From: CAXBNB01 sp049115735
GTDB taxonomy: Bacteria > Bacteroidota > Bacteroidia > Cytophagales > Cyclobacteriaceae
Direction of reading: 5' to 3'
Length of the DNA stretch: 64,000 nucleotides
Assembly: GCA_049115735.1 (NCBI GenBank)
Contig: JAGDZP010000039.1
Coordinates: forward strand, 21,365-85,364
Under the pieces are notes generated by a model. It worked only from the letters and a program-made list of their open reading frames with translations. It was not told the origin of the DNA and ran no database searches. A program made the translations under genes and the position numbers. Each line of letters starts with the position of its first letter. The first letter of the stretch is position 1. This document shows positions 55,415-64,000 of the stretch, one piece after another.

Positions 55415-56035
55415 ATGATAATGATAGATGAGGAGTTGTTTGAAGCGGAAATAGTCGCATTAGAGGAGAAGGCTCGTAAACACAAAAATTCCAAAAACCT
55501 TATTGCTTTTTATGGAAGCTCTTCTATCAGATTATGGCCAAACCTCAAGCAAGATCTTGACCCACTCAATGTGATCAATATGGGATTTGGCGGCTCATCT
55601 TACCCTTACTGCCTGCATTATTTCGAGAGGATATTTCAGCACCTGAACCCGTCACAGATGGTGTTATATGCTGGGGACAATGATTTGGGTCATGGCGGTA
55701 CCATAATGGAAGTATTTTATGATTTTAAAAATCTCATACTTGAGATTCAAAGGAGATTTCCAGGCATTCCGATTCACGTTATTTCCATAAAACCCAGTCC
55801 CAGCCGGCAACAGCTTGTATTCAAAACAAGTGAAGCCAATGCTCTACTCAGGAACTATATCCTCGGCACCAAAAATGGTAAGTGGATTGAGATTTTCAGC
55901 AAGATGCTTAACGAAGGTAATAAGACTCAGCCTGAGTTGTTTATTGAAGACCAGCTACACCTCAACGACAAAGGCTATGACATTTGGCGCAAGGTAGTGA
56001 AAGCGCATCTAATGAAGAACAATTCGCCGATTTAG
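55415..56035 (+). CDS. SGNH/GDSL-family hydrolase
   Basis: This is a small cytoplasmic esterase-like protein of 206 residues. The motifs of the family appear in order: FYGSSSIRLW near 33-42 (block I, catalytic Ser), GFGGSS near 57 (block II Gly), GDNDLGHG near 87 (block III Asn), and DQLHLNDKGY near 178 (block V Asp-x-x-His). It carries no signal peptide. It follows the sensor-fused acyltransferase by 22 bp, which suggests a paired acyl-transfer and acyl-removal role; the substrate is unknown. Confidence 0.85.
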   Translation: MIMIDEELFEAEIVALEEKARKHKNSKNLIAFYGSSSIRLWPNLKQDLDPLNVINMGFGGSSYPYCLHYFERIFQHLNPSQMVLYAGDNDLGHGGTIMEVFYDFKNLILEIQRRFPGIPIHVISIKPSPSRQQLVFKTSEANALLRNYILGTKNGKWIEIFSKMLNEGNKTQPELFIEDQLHLNDKGYDIWRKVVKAHLMKNNSPI

Positions 56036-56215
56036 CAAATGCCAATTAATGCACTTGACATCTAGCTGATTCTTCATAATTGTTCCGGTCAATATTCTCT
56101 ATTGAGTAGCTAAAAACCTACATTTTCTTTTACTTTGAAAGTTACAAACAGTATGTTTCATCTGTTTTATAAAATGAGAATAATTCAATAATTTCTTTGT
56201 ACTTCATATTGACCC

Positions 56216-57382
56216 ATGATTGATAAAGTCCATAATTACGATGACTCTTTACCAAAATTAAATTCAACTTTCGCTACGAAACGTTGGTCTGCTTTATTTA
56301 TGTATGATCAGACCTTCAGTATTACTGCAAAAGTAAAAGACCCAGAAAGTGATAATATTCTGTGCAAAGTTCACAATGGCAGCAAGATGGGTAAACGCTT
56401 TCTTAATGCTCACATAAGAAACGTCAAAGAATTGATTAACCAAAATAAACGCAAATTTTCCAAACCAGTAGAACTGCCAAGTTTATTATCTAGGGATATT
56501 ACGATTGAAGGTTTTAACAACTGGAAAAGAAATATTGGTCTCCCTTTAGTTGTGAAAGGGTATTTGAAAGATGCACCAATTCTTGATTTAATGTCTGTGA
56601 GTAATTTTGCAAACAATTTTGGTCATAAGGAGGTAAAGTGTGTAAAATTTCCTGATCAGGAAGATTCGTCTTACATTGGACAAAACCTCACTGCAGTCAC
56701 AACATTTTTGAATGAATTTCTCACCTCTGATCAATATGCCGACCACTATATTAACAACTACTATGGACTTGTAGACGAAGATATCTTTTTGAACGATTGT
56801 AAAGGGCTTGCCACCAATGAGTTAATGGGCCTAAATCACATACTTTCCCAATGGTTTATTTCAAGACCTGACCATAGATACAGAACCCCACTTCATTGCG
56901 CTGGATCAGACAATGTATTTCTCAATGTCATTGGACGTAAAGAATGGCACTTTATCGATCCATCTTACACTGCCATTATGCAACCAGCTATGTCGAAATA
57001 TGGATCATATTGTGTTTCAGAGCTTCAAGATCCACTTATTGGTGATTTTTACGAGAATTTCACCAATAAGTACAGTGAGATGAGTCATGTACCAATCTAT
57101 AAAATTGTTCTGGAACCAGGTGACATGCTTTATAATCCTGCCTGGTGGTGGCATAGGGTGTCGAACTTGAGTCCCCTCAATATTGGATGCGCCACCAGGT
57201 ACAAAGACATAGATATTCTAGTTAGAAATTCCCCAACCCTATGGGCGGGGTTGATGATAGAAATATTCAAACATCCCAGAAAATCTCTCCTCGCTATTGC
57301 GAACAAGTCACTTTCTGATAAAAAAAATGCCTACGAGCTGATTGATAGTATCTTCTCTAAAAAAGTTAAGCCCACAACATAA
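56216..57382 (+). CDS. cupin-like (JmjC-type) domain protein, probable Fe(II)/2-oxoglutarate oxygenase
   Basis: The protein has 388 residues. The C-terminal half is a cupin/JmjC-like double-stranded beta-helix. TPLHCAGSDNVFLNVIGRKE near 224-243 supplies the first metal ligand, followed by WHFIDPSY. LEPGDMLYNPAWWWHRVSNL near 301-320 supplies the distal His. A Cys or Asp occupies the place of the usual HxD acidic ligand, so the metal site should be checked. The N-terminal half is unrecognised. The gene stands alone in the plus direction with AT-rich gaps on both sides. The substrate is unknown. Confidence 0.75.
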   Translation: MIDKVHNYDDSLPKLNSTFATKRWSALFMYDQTFSITAKVKDPESDNILCKVHNGSKMGKRFLNAHIRNVKELINQNKRKFSKPVELPSLLSRDITIEGFNNWKRNIGLPLVVKGYLKDAPILDLMSVSNFANNFGHKEVKCVKFPDQEDSSYIGQNLTAVTTFLNEFLTSDQYADHYINNYYGLVDEDIFLNDCKGLATNELMGLNHILSQWFISRPDHRYRTPLHCAGSDNVFLNVIGRKEWHFIDPSYTAIMQPAMSKYGSYCVSELQDPLIGDFYENFTNKYSEMSHVPIYKIVLEPGDMLYNPAWWWHRVSNLSPLNIGCATRYKDIDILVRNSPTLWAGLMIEIFKHPRKSLLAIANKSLSDKKNAYELIDSIFSKKVKPTT

Positions 57383-57593
57383 CATCAATTGTTGTTAGCT
57401 TAATTATAGATATTCATCGATTAGCCCAAGTCAATTTTGGGTATTAATTGATTACATCTGATGTTTTACTTCAATTTGATAGCTTTCGTCGTTTGCCTTT
57501 CTTATTATCACTGACAAACCTCTATATAGTCAGGATGTTGGAGAGTCAAAACTATATCGCTACAAAACCATATACAGCCAAATTCATAACCCT

Positions 57594-58367
57594 ATGCCCA
57601 CATTTAATAGCAATAACGTTTTAATAAGTTATGAAGTACATGGGGAAGGTGATCCAATCCTGATGCTTCACGGAGGTGGGGTAGATTTTAGTTACAACTA
57701 TGTGCAAACTGGCTGGGTAGAAAGTTTGGTCGCAGAGGGATATCAAGTCATTGGAATATACTATCGAGGCTATGGCAATAGTGACAAAAGCAGTGATCCT
57801 TCATTTTATGGTTCAACTAATATCACTGAAGACGCCAAAAACCTCATTGATCATTTGAAGTTGAAAAGTGTTGCCCTATTCGGCTATTCTCTCGGTACAC
57901 TAATAGCGGTAGAATTGATGTGCAAATATCCCAACCACTTTTCAAAAGCAATTTTGATGGCTACTGGGGATGGACTGATTGGAAAGCCTCCTTACATTTT
58001 AGAAAAAATTATTCCCGGTCTGACCAAACTTTTCTCCTATGAAATCTTCCCAAGTCATTTACCCAGTCACGTTTCCGCCTATTGGAAATTTTTCAATGAG
58101 CTCCAGCTTGATAGAGATGTTATGATTGCCTTTAGTCAAGCAAGTTACCCCTCCCGAAGTGCAGAAGAGATTACCAAAATCAATGCCCCGACACTAGTAA
58201 TCAGCGGCGAAAATGACCTGGTACTTGGGCAAGGTCCAGAAACAGCAAAGACACTCAAGAATGGCAGCTACATTGAAATCAAAAATGCCGACCACTTCAC
58301 ATTGGCTGTTGACTCGAAGGCAAGGGAGGAAGTCCTAAAATTCCTGAAAGATCCATGGAAAAAATAA
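57594..58367 (+). CDS. alpha/beta hydrolase
   Basis: This is a 257-residue hydrolase with a complete triad. The oxyanion-hole motif LHGGGVD is near 25-31, the nucleophile in GYSLG is at Ser 99, the acid Asp in SGENDLVLG near 205, and the His in NADHFTLAV near 232. It has a cap insert at about 125-175 with IIPGLTKLFSYEIFPS. Substrate not determined. A hairpin after the stop (58365-58396) also serves the convergent pckG gene. Confidence 0.88.
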   Translation: MPTFNSNNVLISYEVHGEGDPILMLHGGGVDFSYNYVQTGWVESLVAEGYQVIGIYYRGYGNSDKSSDPSFYGSTNITEDAKNLIDHLKLKSVALFGYSLGTLIAVELMCKYPNHFSKAILMATGDGLIGKPPYILEKIIPGLTKLFSYEIFPSHLPSHVSAYWKFFNELQLDRDVMIAFSQASYPSRSAEEITKINAPTLVISGENDLVLGQGPETAKTLKNGSYIEIKNADHFTLAVDSKAREEVLKFLKDPWKK

Positions 58368-58396
58368 GCCCCACGTCATTGTTGAAACGGGGCTTA
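58365..58396 (-). terminator. terminator between the alpha/beta hydrolase and pckG
   Basis: TAAGCCCC at 58365-58372 pairs with GGGGCTTA at 58389-58396. On the minus strand the stem is followed by ATTTTTT, so it best serves pckG; the plus-strand side has no T run. Confidence 0.8.
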
Positions 58397-58415
58397 CTAT
58401 GAAACCTGTTTGAAT

Positions 58416-60278
58416 TTATCTCTCTGGAGCAAGTCCCCAGTGCTCTGGTGACCTCCAAAGACTACTCAACAACAACTCTCGCATGAAAGTAAATTCTTTG
58501 GGTAGTTTATCATACATCTGCTCGAACAATTCCTCGTGCATCAATACTTCTTTTTTCCAGGCCTCTCGATCAATATCCATCAGCTCTTCAAAATCCTCTC
58601 TTGAGAAATCAAGACCATCCCAGTTGATATCTTCGTATTCAGGCATGTAACCGATAGGGCTTTCAATAGCACCAGTTCTACCTTTGGCTCGATTCACAAT
58701 CCACTCGAGTACTCGCATATTGTCACCAAATCCGGGCCATTGGAAATTACCTTCTTCGTCTTTTCTGAACCAGTTTACCACAAATATTCTAGGAGGATTT
58801 TTTAGAGATCTACCAAACTGCAACCAGTGGTTGAAGTAGTCCGCCATATGGTATCCACAGAATGGAAGCATTGCGAAGGGATCGCGTCTTACTTTACCAA
58901 CTTGACCAAACGCAGCAGCAGTCATCTCAGAACCAATAGTAGCTGCATTGTAAACACCGAAGTTCCAAGAAGCCGCTTGATATACCAACGGTACAGTAGT
59001 ACTTCTTCGTCCTCCTACGATGAATGCGCTGATAGGCACACCTTCAGGATTTTCCCACTCCTCATCTATACTTGGGCACAGATATGCAGGAGCTGTAAAT
59101 CGAGCGTTGGGGTGAGCCGCTGTATTTCCACTTTCAGGATCATATTTTTCACCTTTCCATGTAGTTAGATTAGCAGGCGCTTCTTTGGTCATCCCTTCCC
59201 ACCATACATCTCCATCGTCGGTCACACCTACGTTGGTAAAAATAGTGTTGGCCTTGATAGATTCCATTGCATTCGGGTTGGTCTTCACGTTCGTTCCAGG
59301 TGCCACACCAAAGTAACCAGCTTCAGGGTTTATGGCATAAAGTCTTCCATCTTCTCCCGGCTTGATCCAGGCAATATCATCACCTACGGTACTAATTTCA
59401 TATTTGTCTAATTCCTTTGGAGGAATGAGCATTGCGAAATTGGTTTTACCACATGCACTTGGGAAAGCAGCAGCTACGTAAGTCTTCTCACCTGTTTCTT
59501 TGTTCTTAACACCTGTGATAAGCATGTGCTCTGCCAACCATCCCTCTTCACGCGCCATTACAGAAGCTATTCGAAGTGCGAAACATTTCTTTCCTAGCAG
59601 GGCGTTTCCACCATATCCAGACCCGTAAGAAACGATAGATCTTTCTTCAGGATAGTGAACAATATATTTTACAGTTGGGTTACAAGGCCATTTCACATCT
59701 TCTTGACCAGATTCCAGTGGTGCTCCCACAGTATGAAGACATTTAATAAACTCACCTTCACTACCCAACACATCCAGCACCTTCTGTCCCATTCTGGTCA
59801 TGATCTTCATGTTCACAACCACATATTCAGAGTCACTCAATTCAACCCCGATGTGTGCTTTGTCAGATCCAACAGGTCCCATACTAAATGGTATTACGTA
59901 CATAGTACGACCTTTCATTGAACCCTTCATCAAAGGATCAAGCGTTTTCTTCATTTCTTTAGGATCCATCCAGTTGTTGGTAGGTCCGGCATCTTCGCCT
60001 CTTCTAGAACAAATAAATGTCTTATCCTCTACCCTGGCCACATCACTCGGATCTGAGAAACAAGCGAAACTGTTAGGTCTCTTTTCTTCATTAAGTCTGA
60101 TAAAGGTACCCTTATCTACGAGTTGATTACACATAGATTGATATTCCTCATCTGAGCCATCACACCAGTAGATATTATCCGGCTGTGTGTGCTCAGCTAC
60201 TTGTTTTACCCAGGCTTCCAGCGCTGGGTGGTTCACAATAGTTTTAGATTCGTATTTTACTTCTAATAATTCTTCCAT
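58416..60278 (-). CDS. pckG: phosphoenolpyruvate carboxykinase (GTP)
   Basis: PckG converts oxaloacetate and GTP to phosphoenolpyruvate, GDP and CO2 in gluconeogenesis. The length of 620 residues is typical of the GTP form. The kinase-1 loop reads PSACGKTNFAM near 270-280 with the reactive Cys, and kinase-2 reads VGDDIAWIKPG near 296-306. The family motifs GGNALLGKKCFALRIAS and RRSTTVPLVYQA are present. It stands alone with a terminator on its 3' side and a weak -33/-7 promoter upstream at 60317-60344. Confidence 0.96.
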   Translation of the reverse strand: MEELLEVKYESKTIVNHPALEAWVKQVAEHTQPDNIYWCDGSDEEYQSMCNQLVDKGTFIRLNEEKRPNSFACFSDPSDVARVEDKTFICSRRGEDAGPTNNWMDPKEMKKTLDPLMKGSMKGRTMYVIPFSMGPVGSDKAHIGVELSDSEYVVVNMKIMTRMGQKVLDVLGSEGEFIKCLHTVGAPLESGQEDVKWPCNPTVKYIVHYPEERSIVSYGSGYGGNALLGKKCFALRIASVMAREEGWLAEHMLITGVKNKETGEKTYVAAAFPSACGKTNFAMLIPPKELDKYEISTVGDDIAWIKPGEDGRLYAINPEAGYFGVAPGTNVKTNPNAMESIKANTIFTNVGVTDDGDVWWEGMTKEAPANLTTWKGEKYDPESGNTAAHPNARFTAPAYLCPSIDEEWENPEGVPISAFIVGGRRSTTVPLVYQAASWNFGVYNAATIGSEMTAAAFGQVGKVRRDPFAMLPFCGYHMADYFNHWLQFGRSLKNPPRIFVVNWFRKDEEGNFQWPGFGDNMRVLEWIVNRAKGRTGAIESPIGYMPEYEDINWDGLDFSREDFEELMDIDREAWKKEVLMHEELFEQMYDKLPKEFTFMRELLLSSLWRSPEHWGLAPER

Positions 60279-60316
60279 GACTAAAAAAGAAAGTTGTTAA
60301 ACATTGATTTCGGGTG

Positions 60317-60344
60317 TAAAGGTAGAAGGGGTATTCCCAGCAAA
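60317..60344 (-). promoter_or_regulatory. possible pckG promoter (TTTG-N16-TACCTTTA)
   Basis: On the minus strand TTTG at 60341-60344 precedes TACCTTTA at 60317-60324, one mismatch from TAnnTTTG. The spacing is slightly short. It lies about 40 nt before the pckG ATG. Confidence 0.4.
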
Positions 60345-60526
60345 AACAGACATTCGTCAGCTTATGACACTACACTCATCAGTATTTGAATAAAGTTGCA
60401 TCAACCAATCGTTGAGAGAAATTATGGAGATTAATTTAGAGATTCAGGAGCTATGAAAGCCTCACTTGATGCGGTACCTTTTGAAGTGAGTCAATCGTAC
60501 TATGCATGAGTATTGAAAATTTTAGG

Positions 60527-61513
60527 TTATCCAAAAACCCTATCCAACAATTGCTCCAGCGCCTCTCTGGGGTGTATTTCTCCGTTTCGAATGGAATCTT
60601 CGAGTTTTGCTTTGGTGCTTCTCGCCTGATTATTTTGTAAAAACCTATCCACCAATGATTTTGATAATTGATCTTTGAACCAATCAATATTTTGCGATTG
60701 TCGTTTTGTATCCCAGAAACCTTTTCTTATTGCTTCTTGCCTGTAATCCTGAATCATTTCCCATACTTCAGCAATTCCCTCACCTTTCGTTGACGAGCAA
60801 GACTGTACTTTTGGTAGCCATCCCTGTTCGGAAATTGGGAACAGATGCAAGGCATTCCTGTAATCAGCTTCTGCAATTTTAGCCATTTGTATATCGTCAC
60901 CATCAGCCTTATTGATTATTATACCATCCGCCATTTCCATGATGCCTCTTTTCATGCCCTGCAGTTCATCCCCTGCCCCTGGCAACATCAGCAATAGGAA
61001 AAAATCCACCATACCGCGAATCATTGTTTCTGACTGCCCTACTCCCACCGTCTCTATGATGATCACATCAAATCCTGCAGCCTCGCACAGCAGAATATTC
61101 TCCCGTGTTGCTCCTGAAACCCCGCCTAACGTTTTTCTTGCTGGACTTGGTCTGATGAATGCACTTTCATTCATACTCAGTGCATTCATCCTGGTCTTAT
61201 CGCCTAAAATACTACCTCCAGTCTTAATGCTGGATGGGTCAATAGCTAGCACAGCTACTTTTGAGCCTTTAGAAATCAGGTAAGAGCCTAATGCTTCAAT
61301 GAAGGTACTTTTGCCTACTCCTGGCACACCAGTAACACCAACTCTAATGGCCGTTCCCGTCCTATCAATGATTCCATTGAGAATGGAATGAAAAAGATTT
61401 TTATCTTCCTCAATAGAACTTTCAGCCAAGGTAATGGCCTTTGCAAGCACATACTTATCGCCTTTCAATATCCCTTCTCTATAGTAGGTATATGGTTCTC
61501 TAATTTTCTTCAA
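60527..61513 (-). CDS. meaB: methylmalonyl-CoA mutase-associated GTPase MeaB
   Basis: MeaB is a G3E-family GTPase that protects methylmalonyl-CoA mutase and gates its cobalamin cofactor. The P-loop GVTGVPGVGKST is at 59-70, followed by the VLAIDPSS and GDKTRM segments and the ETVGVGQSE switch motif. A NKADG guanine-specificity motif occurs near 205. The start is a TTG; no ATG or GTG is in frame upstream before a stop, and the N-terminus then matches the family (YREGILKGD, then AITLAES). At 328 residues it has normal length. The mutase genes are not in this window. Confidence 0.93.
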   Translation of the reverse strand: MKKIREPYTYYREGILKGDKYVLAKAITLAESSIEEDKNLFHSILNGIIDRTGTAIRVGVTGVPGVGKSTFIEALGSYLISKGSKVAVLAIDPSSIKTGGSILGDKTRMNALSMNESAFIRPSPARKTLGGVSGATRENILLCEAAGFDVIIIETVGVGQSETMIRGMVDFFLLLMLPGAGDELQGMKRGIMEMADGIIINKADGDDIQMAKIAEADYRNALHLFPISEQGWLPKVQSCSSTKGEGIAEVWEMIQDYRQEAIRKGFWDTKRQSQNIDWFKDQLSKSLVDRFLQNNQARSTKAKLEDSIRNGEIHPREALEQLLDRVFG

Positions 61514-61702
61514 ATCATTGACCCGATTGGCATAAAGCTTCTCGTTGAGATTTTACTAATTGCAGGAGTCCGTGCTCCAAAATTCGCGTATCATTATCCA
61601 AGGACAATATAATCTTTTCTACAAAATTCATTAGTTTGTAGGCTGATATCCTTTGTTCATCGAGTATAAGCCATTTTATAAAAAATATAAATATCGTTTG
61701 GC

Positions 61703-61710
61703 TAATTTTG
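61703..61710 (+). promoter_or_regulatory. -7 promoter element TAATTTTG upstream of the CHASE2 gene
   Basis: TAATTTTG matches the Bacteroidota TAnnTTTG element and lies about 50 nt before the ATG. The -33 side is only weakly supported by a TTTT near 61674. Confidence 0.4.
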
Positions 61711-61764
61711 ATATTACTAAGGATTGTTTGAAAGTTAACCTAAGAACAACCTAAAAAACTGATT

Positions 61765-63030
61765 ATGTTTAAAAAATTCTGGCTTGATACTATTTTAGGA
61801 ACGCTATTCGTCCTATTGGTAATGTTTGGATTTTCCCAGCTTACCTACTTCAAGATATTTGATGTGCTCGATCCAATCGGTGATGCATTTACTGATATGG
61901 AGACTACAGATATTGTATTCTCACAAATCAGAGCGGAACCTACTGCCGAAGAAGACATTTTACTGGTAAATATCGGTATGGAAAATCGAGCAGGCATAGC
62001 CTACATGATTGAAGTGATAAACAAGTATGGTCCAAAAGTCATAGCAGTAGATACGTTTTTTAAAACACCTAAAGACTCGATTGGTGATGATTTGCTGGAA
62101 TTTGCTTTTTCGCAGGTAGACAACCTTATACTCGTGAGCAAACTTGGGTATACCCAGGAGGCTTTAATGAGCGATGATGAAAATGCTCCTTTTGACACCA
62201 TAATGTATTCGCACCCGAGGTTTGCCCGGCATTCCAAATCAGCGTCAGCTAACTTCATCACAGGTGCCTCCAATCAACAGGATCTGAAGAACTGTAGAAC
62301 CTTTGCACCTCAGGAGACAATGGCGGATGGACATGTTGAAAACCACTTGGCCGTTCAGTTGGCAATGGAATATGACCCAGAGAAAGCGGAAAAATTTCTA
62401 GCAAGAAACAAAGATATTGAAGTAATTAACTATAAGGGAAATGTACTCGACTATGGTGCAACAGAATACAACGCCGTGTATTTTGCTCTTGATGTAAACG
62501 ATGTTTACAACGAAAATTTCACAGCGGATATCGTCAAAGATAAAATAGTAATCTTTTGTTTCCTTGGCAATTATCTGGGTGATCCCCAAGCCCTGGAGGA
62601 TAAGTATTTTACCCCGCTCAATAAGAAATATGCCGGTAAGGCTCATGCGGATATGTTTGGCGGAGTAGTTCATGCCAACTGCCTGTCAATGATACTCAAT
62701 GAAAATTATATCAATAGTATGAGCGACAATGCTGCTCTTTTTTGGGCACTCTTTTTGTTATATCTAAATGTCATCGCTTTTTCGTATATATATAAGGTGA
62801 TGCCAAAGTGGTACGACGGATTGACCAAACTGATACAAGTAATAGAAGCTTTCGCGTTGTTTACTTTAGTAATAGTAGTCTTCAATAGTTACGACTATAA
62901 ACTTGAATTTAATCTTGCGATAATCGCAATTTTGCTTTCAGGAGACTTACTGGAAATATACTTTGGAGTGATCAAAAACCTCCTGACAAAAGAAGGTCGA
63001 AGAGAACTCACGAAACTTAAAAAATTGTAA
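61765..63030 (+). CDS. CHASE2-domain membrane sensor without output domain (421 aa)
   Basis: An N-terminal membrane helix (ILGTLFVLLVMFGFSQLTYF) is followed by an extracytoplasmic CHASE2 domain at about 40-300. It shows ILLVNIGMENRAGIAYMIEV near 72 and KVIAVDTFF near 98. Three membrane helices follow (about 330-405, ALFWALFLLYLNVIAFSYIY and neighbours). The protein ends with a short basic tail and has no kinase, cyclase or phosphatase domain, unlike most CHASE2 receptors. It lies 30 bp before a FecR-like exported protein, so the output may be through that partner. A good -7 element precedes it. Confidence 0.82.
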   Translation: MFKKFWLDTILGTLFVLLVMFGFSQLTYFKIFDVLDPIGDAFTDMETTDIVFSQIRAEPTAEEDILLVNIGMENRAGIAYMIEVINKYGPKVIAVDTFFKTPKDSIGDDLLEFAFSQVDNLILVSKLGYTQEALMSDDENAPFDTIMYSHPRFARHSKSASANFITGASNQQDLKNCRTFAPQETMADGHVENHLAVQLAMEYDPEKAEKFLARNKDIEVINYKGNVLDYGATEYNAVYFALDVNDVYNENFTADIVKDKIVIFCFLGNYLGDPQALEDKYFTPLNKKYAGKAHADMFGGVVHANCLSMILNENYINSMSDNAALFWALFLLYLNVIAFSYIYKVMPKWYDGLTKLIQVIEAFALFTLVIVVFNSYDYKLEFNLAIIAILLSGDLLEIYFGVIKNLLTKEGRRELTKLKKL

Positions 63031-63060
63031 ATTTGTAATCCAATATTAATTCATAATGTC

Positions 63061-63975
63061 ATGAAAACTTTATTATCTACAGCAACTCTCCTTCTATTTC
63101 TGACTTGCACAGCTCTTGGTCAGGGGTATGTTTTTAGAGTTTTGGCTAACAAGGGCAGCAATCAAGTGAAAAGAGCTTCTAACGGACAAACACAGCCTCT
63201 GAAGACGGGAGCCACTCTAAATTCTGGAGATGTACTAATTGCTTCCAATGGCGCCTATATTGGCTTGATGCACAAAACTGGAAGAACCATCGAAGTGCGT
63301 ACAGCCGGTAGTACGAAGATTTCAGATCTAGAGACTAAATTGGCATCCGCAAAAACAGGTGTGGCAAATCGCTATGCACAGTTTGTCATGAATAAAATGA
63401 ACCAAGATGACGGAAATGTCAACAGCAACTACAGAAGAAATATGAAGGCAACAGGGGCGGTAGAACGTGCTGCCAACAACGCTTCAATAAAAGTAATGCT
63501 TCCTAGTTCAATTGATATATTAAATCCAAATGCAATCATTAGATGGAGTGGTTTAGATGCCGATGCTAACTATCTCGTGACTATCAAGAATATATTTGAT
63601 GAGGAAGTTTTCAAAGCAGAAACCACAGAGAAGAGCATAAGAATAAATTTTGATGATGAAAAACTTGCGAACGAAAGACTGGTTATTTTTAATGTGCAAG
63701 TAAAAGGAAATGACGAATTAAAGTCATCTGACTATGGAATCAAAAGAATGTCTCCTGATGATGCCAAATCCATTAACGAAAATCTTGAGATTTTGAAAGC
63801 TGAGGTATCTGATGACAGTCCGCTCAATAAGCTTATTTATGCATCATTCTATGAAGAAAATAATCTTCTGTTAGATGCGCTTACCAAATACGAAGAAGCT
63901 ATTCAATTGTCACCTGGCGTGGATGACTTTCAGGCTTTGATGGATGATTTTCTAATTAAAAATGGTCTGAACTAG
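63061..63975 (+). CDS. exported FecR/SH3-like domain protein (304 aa)
   Basis: The signal peptide is LLSTATLLLFLTCTALGQ. Residues about 20-95 resemble the FecR beta fold (PLKTGATLNSGDVLIASNGAY, then GRTIEVRTAG). Residues about 145-225 form a second beta domain with an Asn/Trp start (INPNAIIRWSGLDADANYLV-like). The last 80 residues are helical and TPR-like (LDALTKYEEAIQLSPGVDDF). It follows the CHASE2 gene by 30 bp. FecR-like and CHASE2 domains are often neighbours or fused in other phyla, so the two likely form one envelope sensor; the signal is unknown. Confidence 0.75.
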   Translation: MKTLLSTATLLLFLTCTALGQGYVFRVLANKGSNQVKRASNGQTQPLKTGATLNSGDVLIASNGAYIGLMHKTGRTIEVRTAGSTKISDLETKLASAKTGVANRYAQFVMNKMNQDDGNVNSNYRRNMKATGAVERAANNASIKVMLPSSIDILNPNAIIRWSGLDADANYLVTIKNIFDEEVFKAETTEKSIRINFDDEKLANERLVIFNVQVKGNDELKSSDYGIKRMSPDDAKSINENLEILKAEVSDDSPLNKLIYASFYEENNLLLDALTKYEEAIQLSPGVDDFQALMDDFLIKNGLN

Positions 63976-64000
63976 ATTCGAGACTGTAAATTAAACTCTG

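Noticed and set aside
57380..57397. Near-palindrome TAACATCAATTGTTGTTA at the cupin gene stop
   Set aside because: It overlaps the stop codon, is AT-rich with no loop or T run, and is likely chance.
60461..60490. CTCACTT/AAGTGAG hairpin downstream of meaB
   Set aside because: It has only a 7-bp stem, a 16-nt loop and no clean T run on the minus strand, so terminator function is weak.
60454..60510. 18-residue plus-strand frame with a fair AGGAG site (MKASLDAVPF start)
   Set aside because: Too short to support without expression data; Bacteroidota rarely depend on AGGAG sites.
61515..61631. 38-residue frame on the minus strand just before meaB (MNFVEKIILSLDND start)
   Set aside because: It is short, matches no family I know, and could be chance in an AT-rich gap. 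Its stop lies 1 nt before the meaB start, so translational coupling cannot be excluded.
1..64000. CRISPR arrays, insertion sequences and rRNA genes
   Set aside because: I looked for spaced repeats, transposase motifs and rRNA-like stretches and saw none; the only large repeats lie inside the giant gene.

Overview
The window looks like a chromosome segment of a marine-type Bacteroidota, most likely order Cytophagales; the genus is not resolved. The evidence is a giant secreted protein with a type IX secretion (T9SS) type A sorting domain, a sigma/FecR/STN signalling set, bacillithiol deacetylase BshB1, GTP-type PEP carboxykinase, a SprB repeat, DUF5777 and YceI proteins, AT-rich DNA, and promoters of the TTTG/TAnnTTTG type. 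No rRNA, insertion sequence or CRISPR array was seen.

Left part (1-5.8 kb): a gene tail cut by the window edge, a small unknown protein, a CAT-anticodon tRNA with its terminator, a HAD phosphatase and M50 protease pair, then the minus-strand run trxB, M23/LysM peptidase, bshB1. The M50 gene runs 175 bp into the antisense strand of bshB1.

Centre-left (5.8-35.2 kb): everything is on the minus strand. A tight five-gene cluster encodes, in transcription order, a transporter-like/HEAT/cNMP-binding membrane protein, a protein with three TIR-like modules, an nSTAND NTPase with one membrane segment, an Ala/Glu coiled coil and a seven-blade WD40 propeller, an outer-membrane beta-barrel, and a propeller-like lipoprotein. 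Next comes a gene for a repetitive T9SS protein of about 6,150 residues. Read together, these could form a signalling or defence apparatus reaching from cytoplasm to cell surface. This is the best candidate here for an undescribed system.

Centre (35.4-47.7 kb): a concentrative nucleoside transporter; an ECF sigma factor, an STN/carboxypeptidase-regulatory-like protein and a FecR anti-sigma factor; menE facing away from the sigma gene; a quinone-oxidoreductase-like gene with coaX; an operon of two CX4CH cytochrome-like lipoproteins (one fused to a SprB repeat), a YceI protein and a DUF5777 protein; and a Nudix hydrolase with a DUF819 permease.

Right part (47.8-64 kb): a seven-helix membrane protein, an ScfR-type XRE regulator, a metallophosphatase, an FdhF/YdeP molybdopterin oxidoreductase, a double-cNMP/acyltransferase fusion with an SGNH hydrolase, a JmjC-like cupin protein, an alpha/beta hydrolase, pckG, meaB, and a CHASE2 protein paired with a FecR-like exported protein. 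Most of this is ordinary metabolism; the sensor-fused acyltransferase and the CHASE2 pair are less usual.
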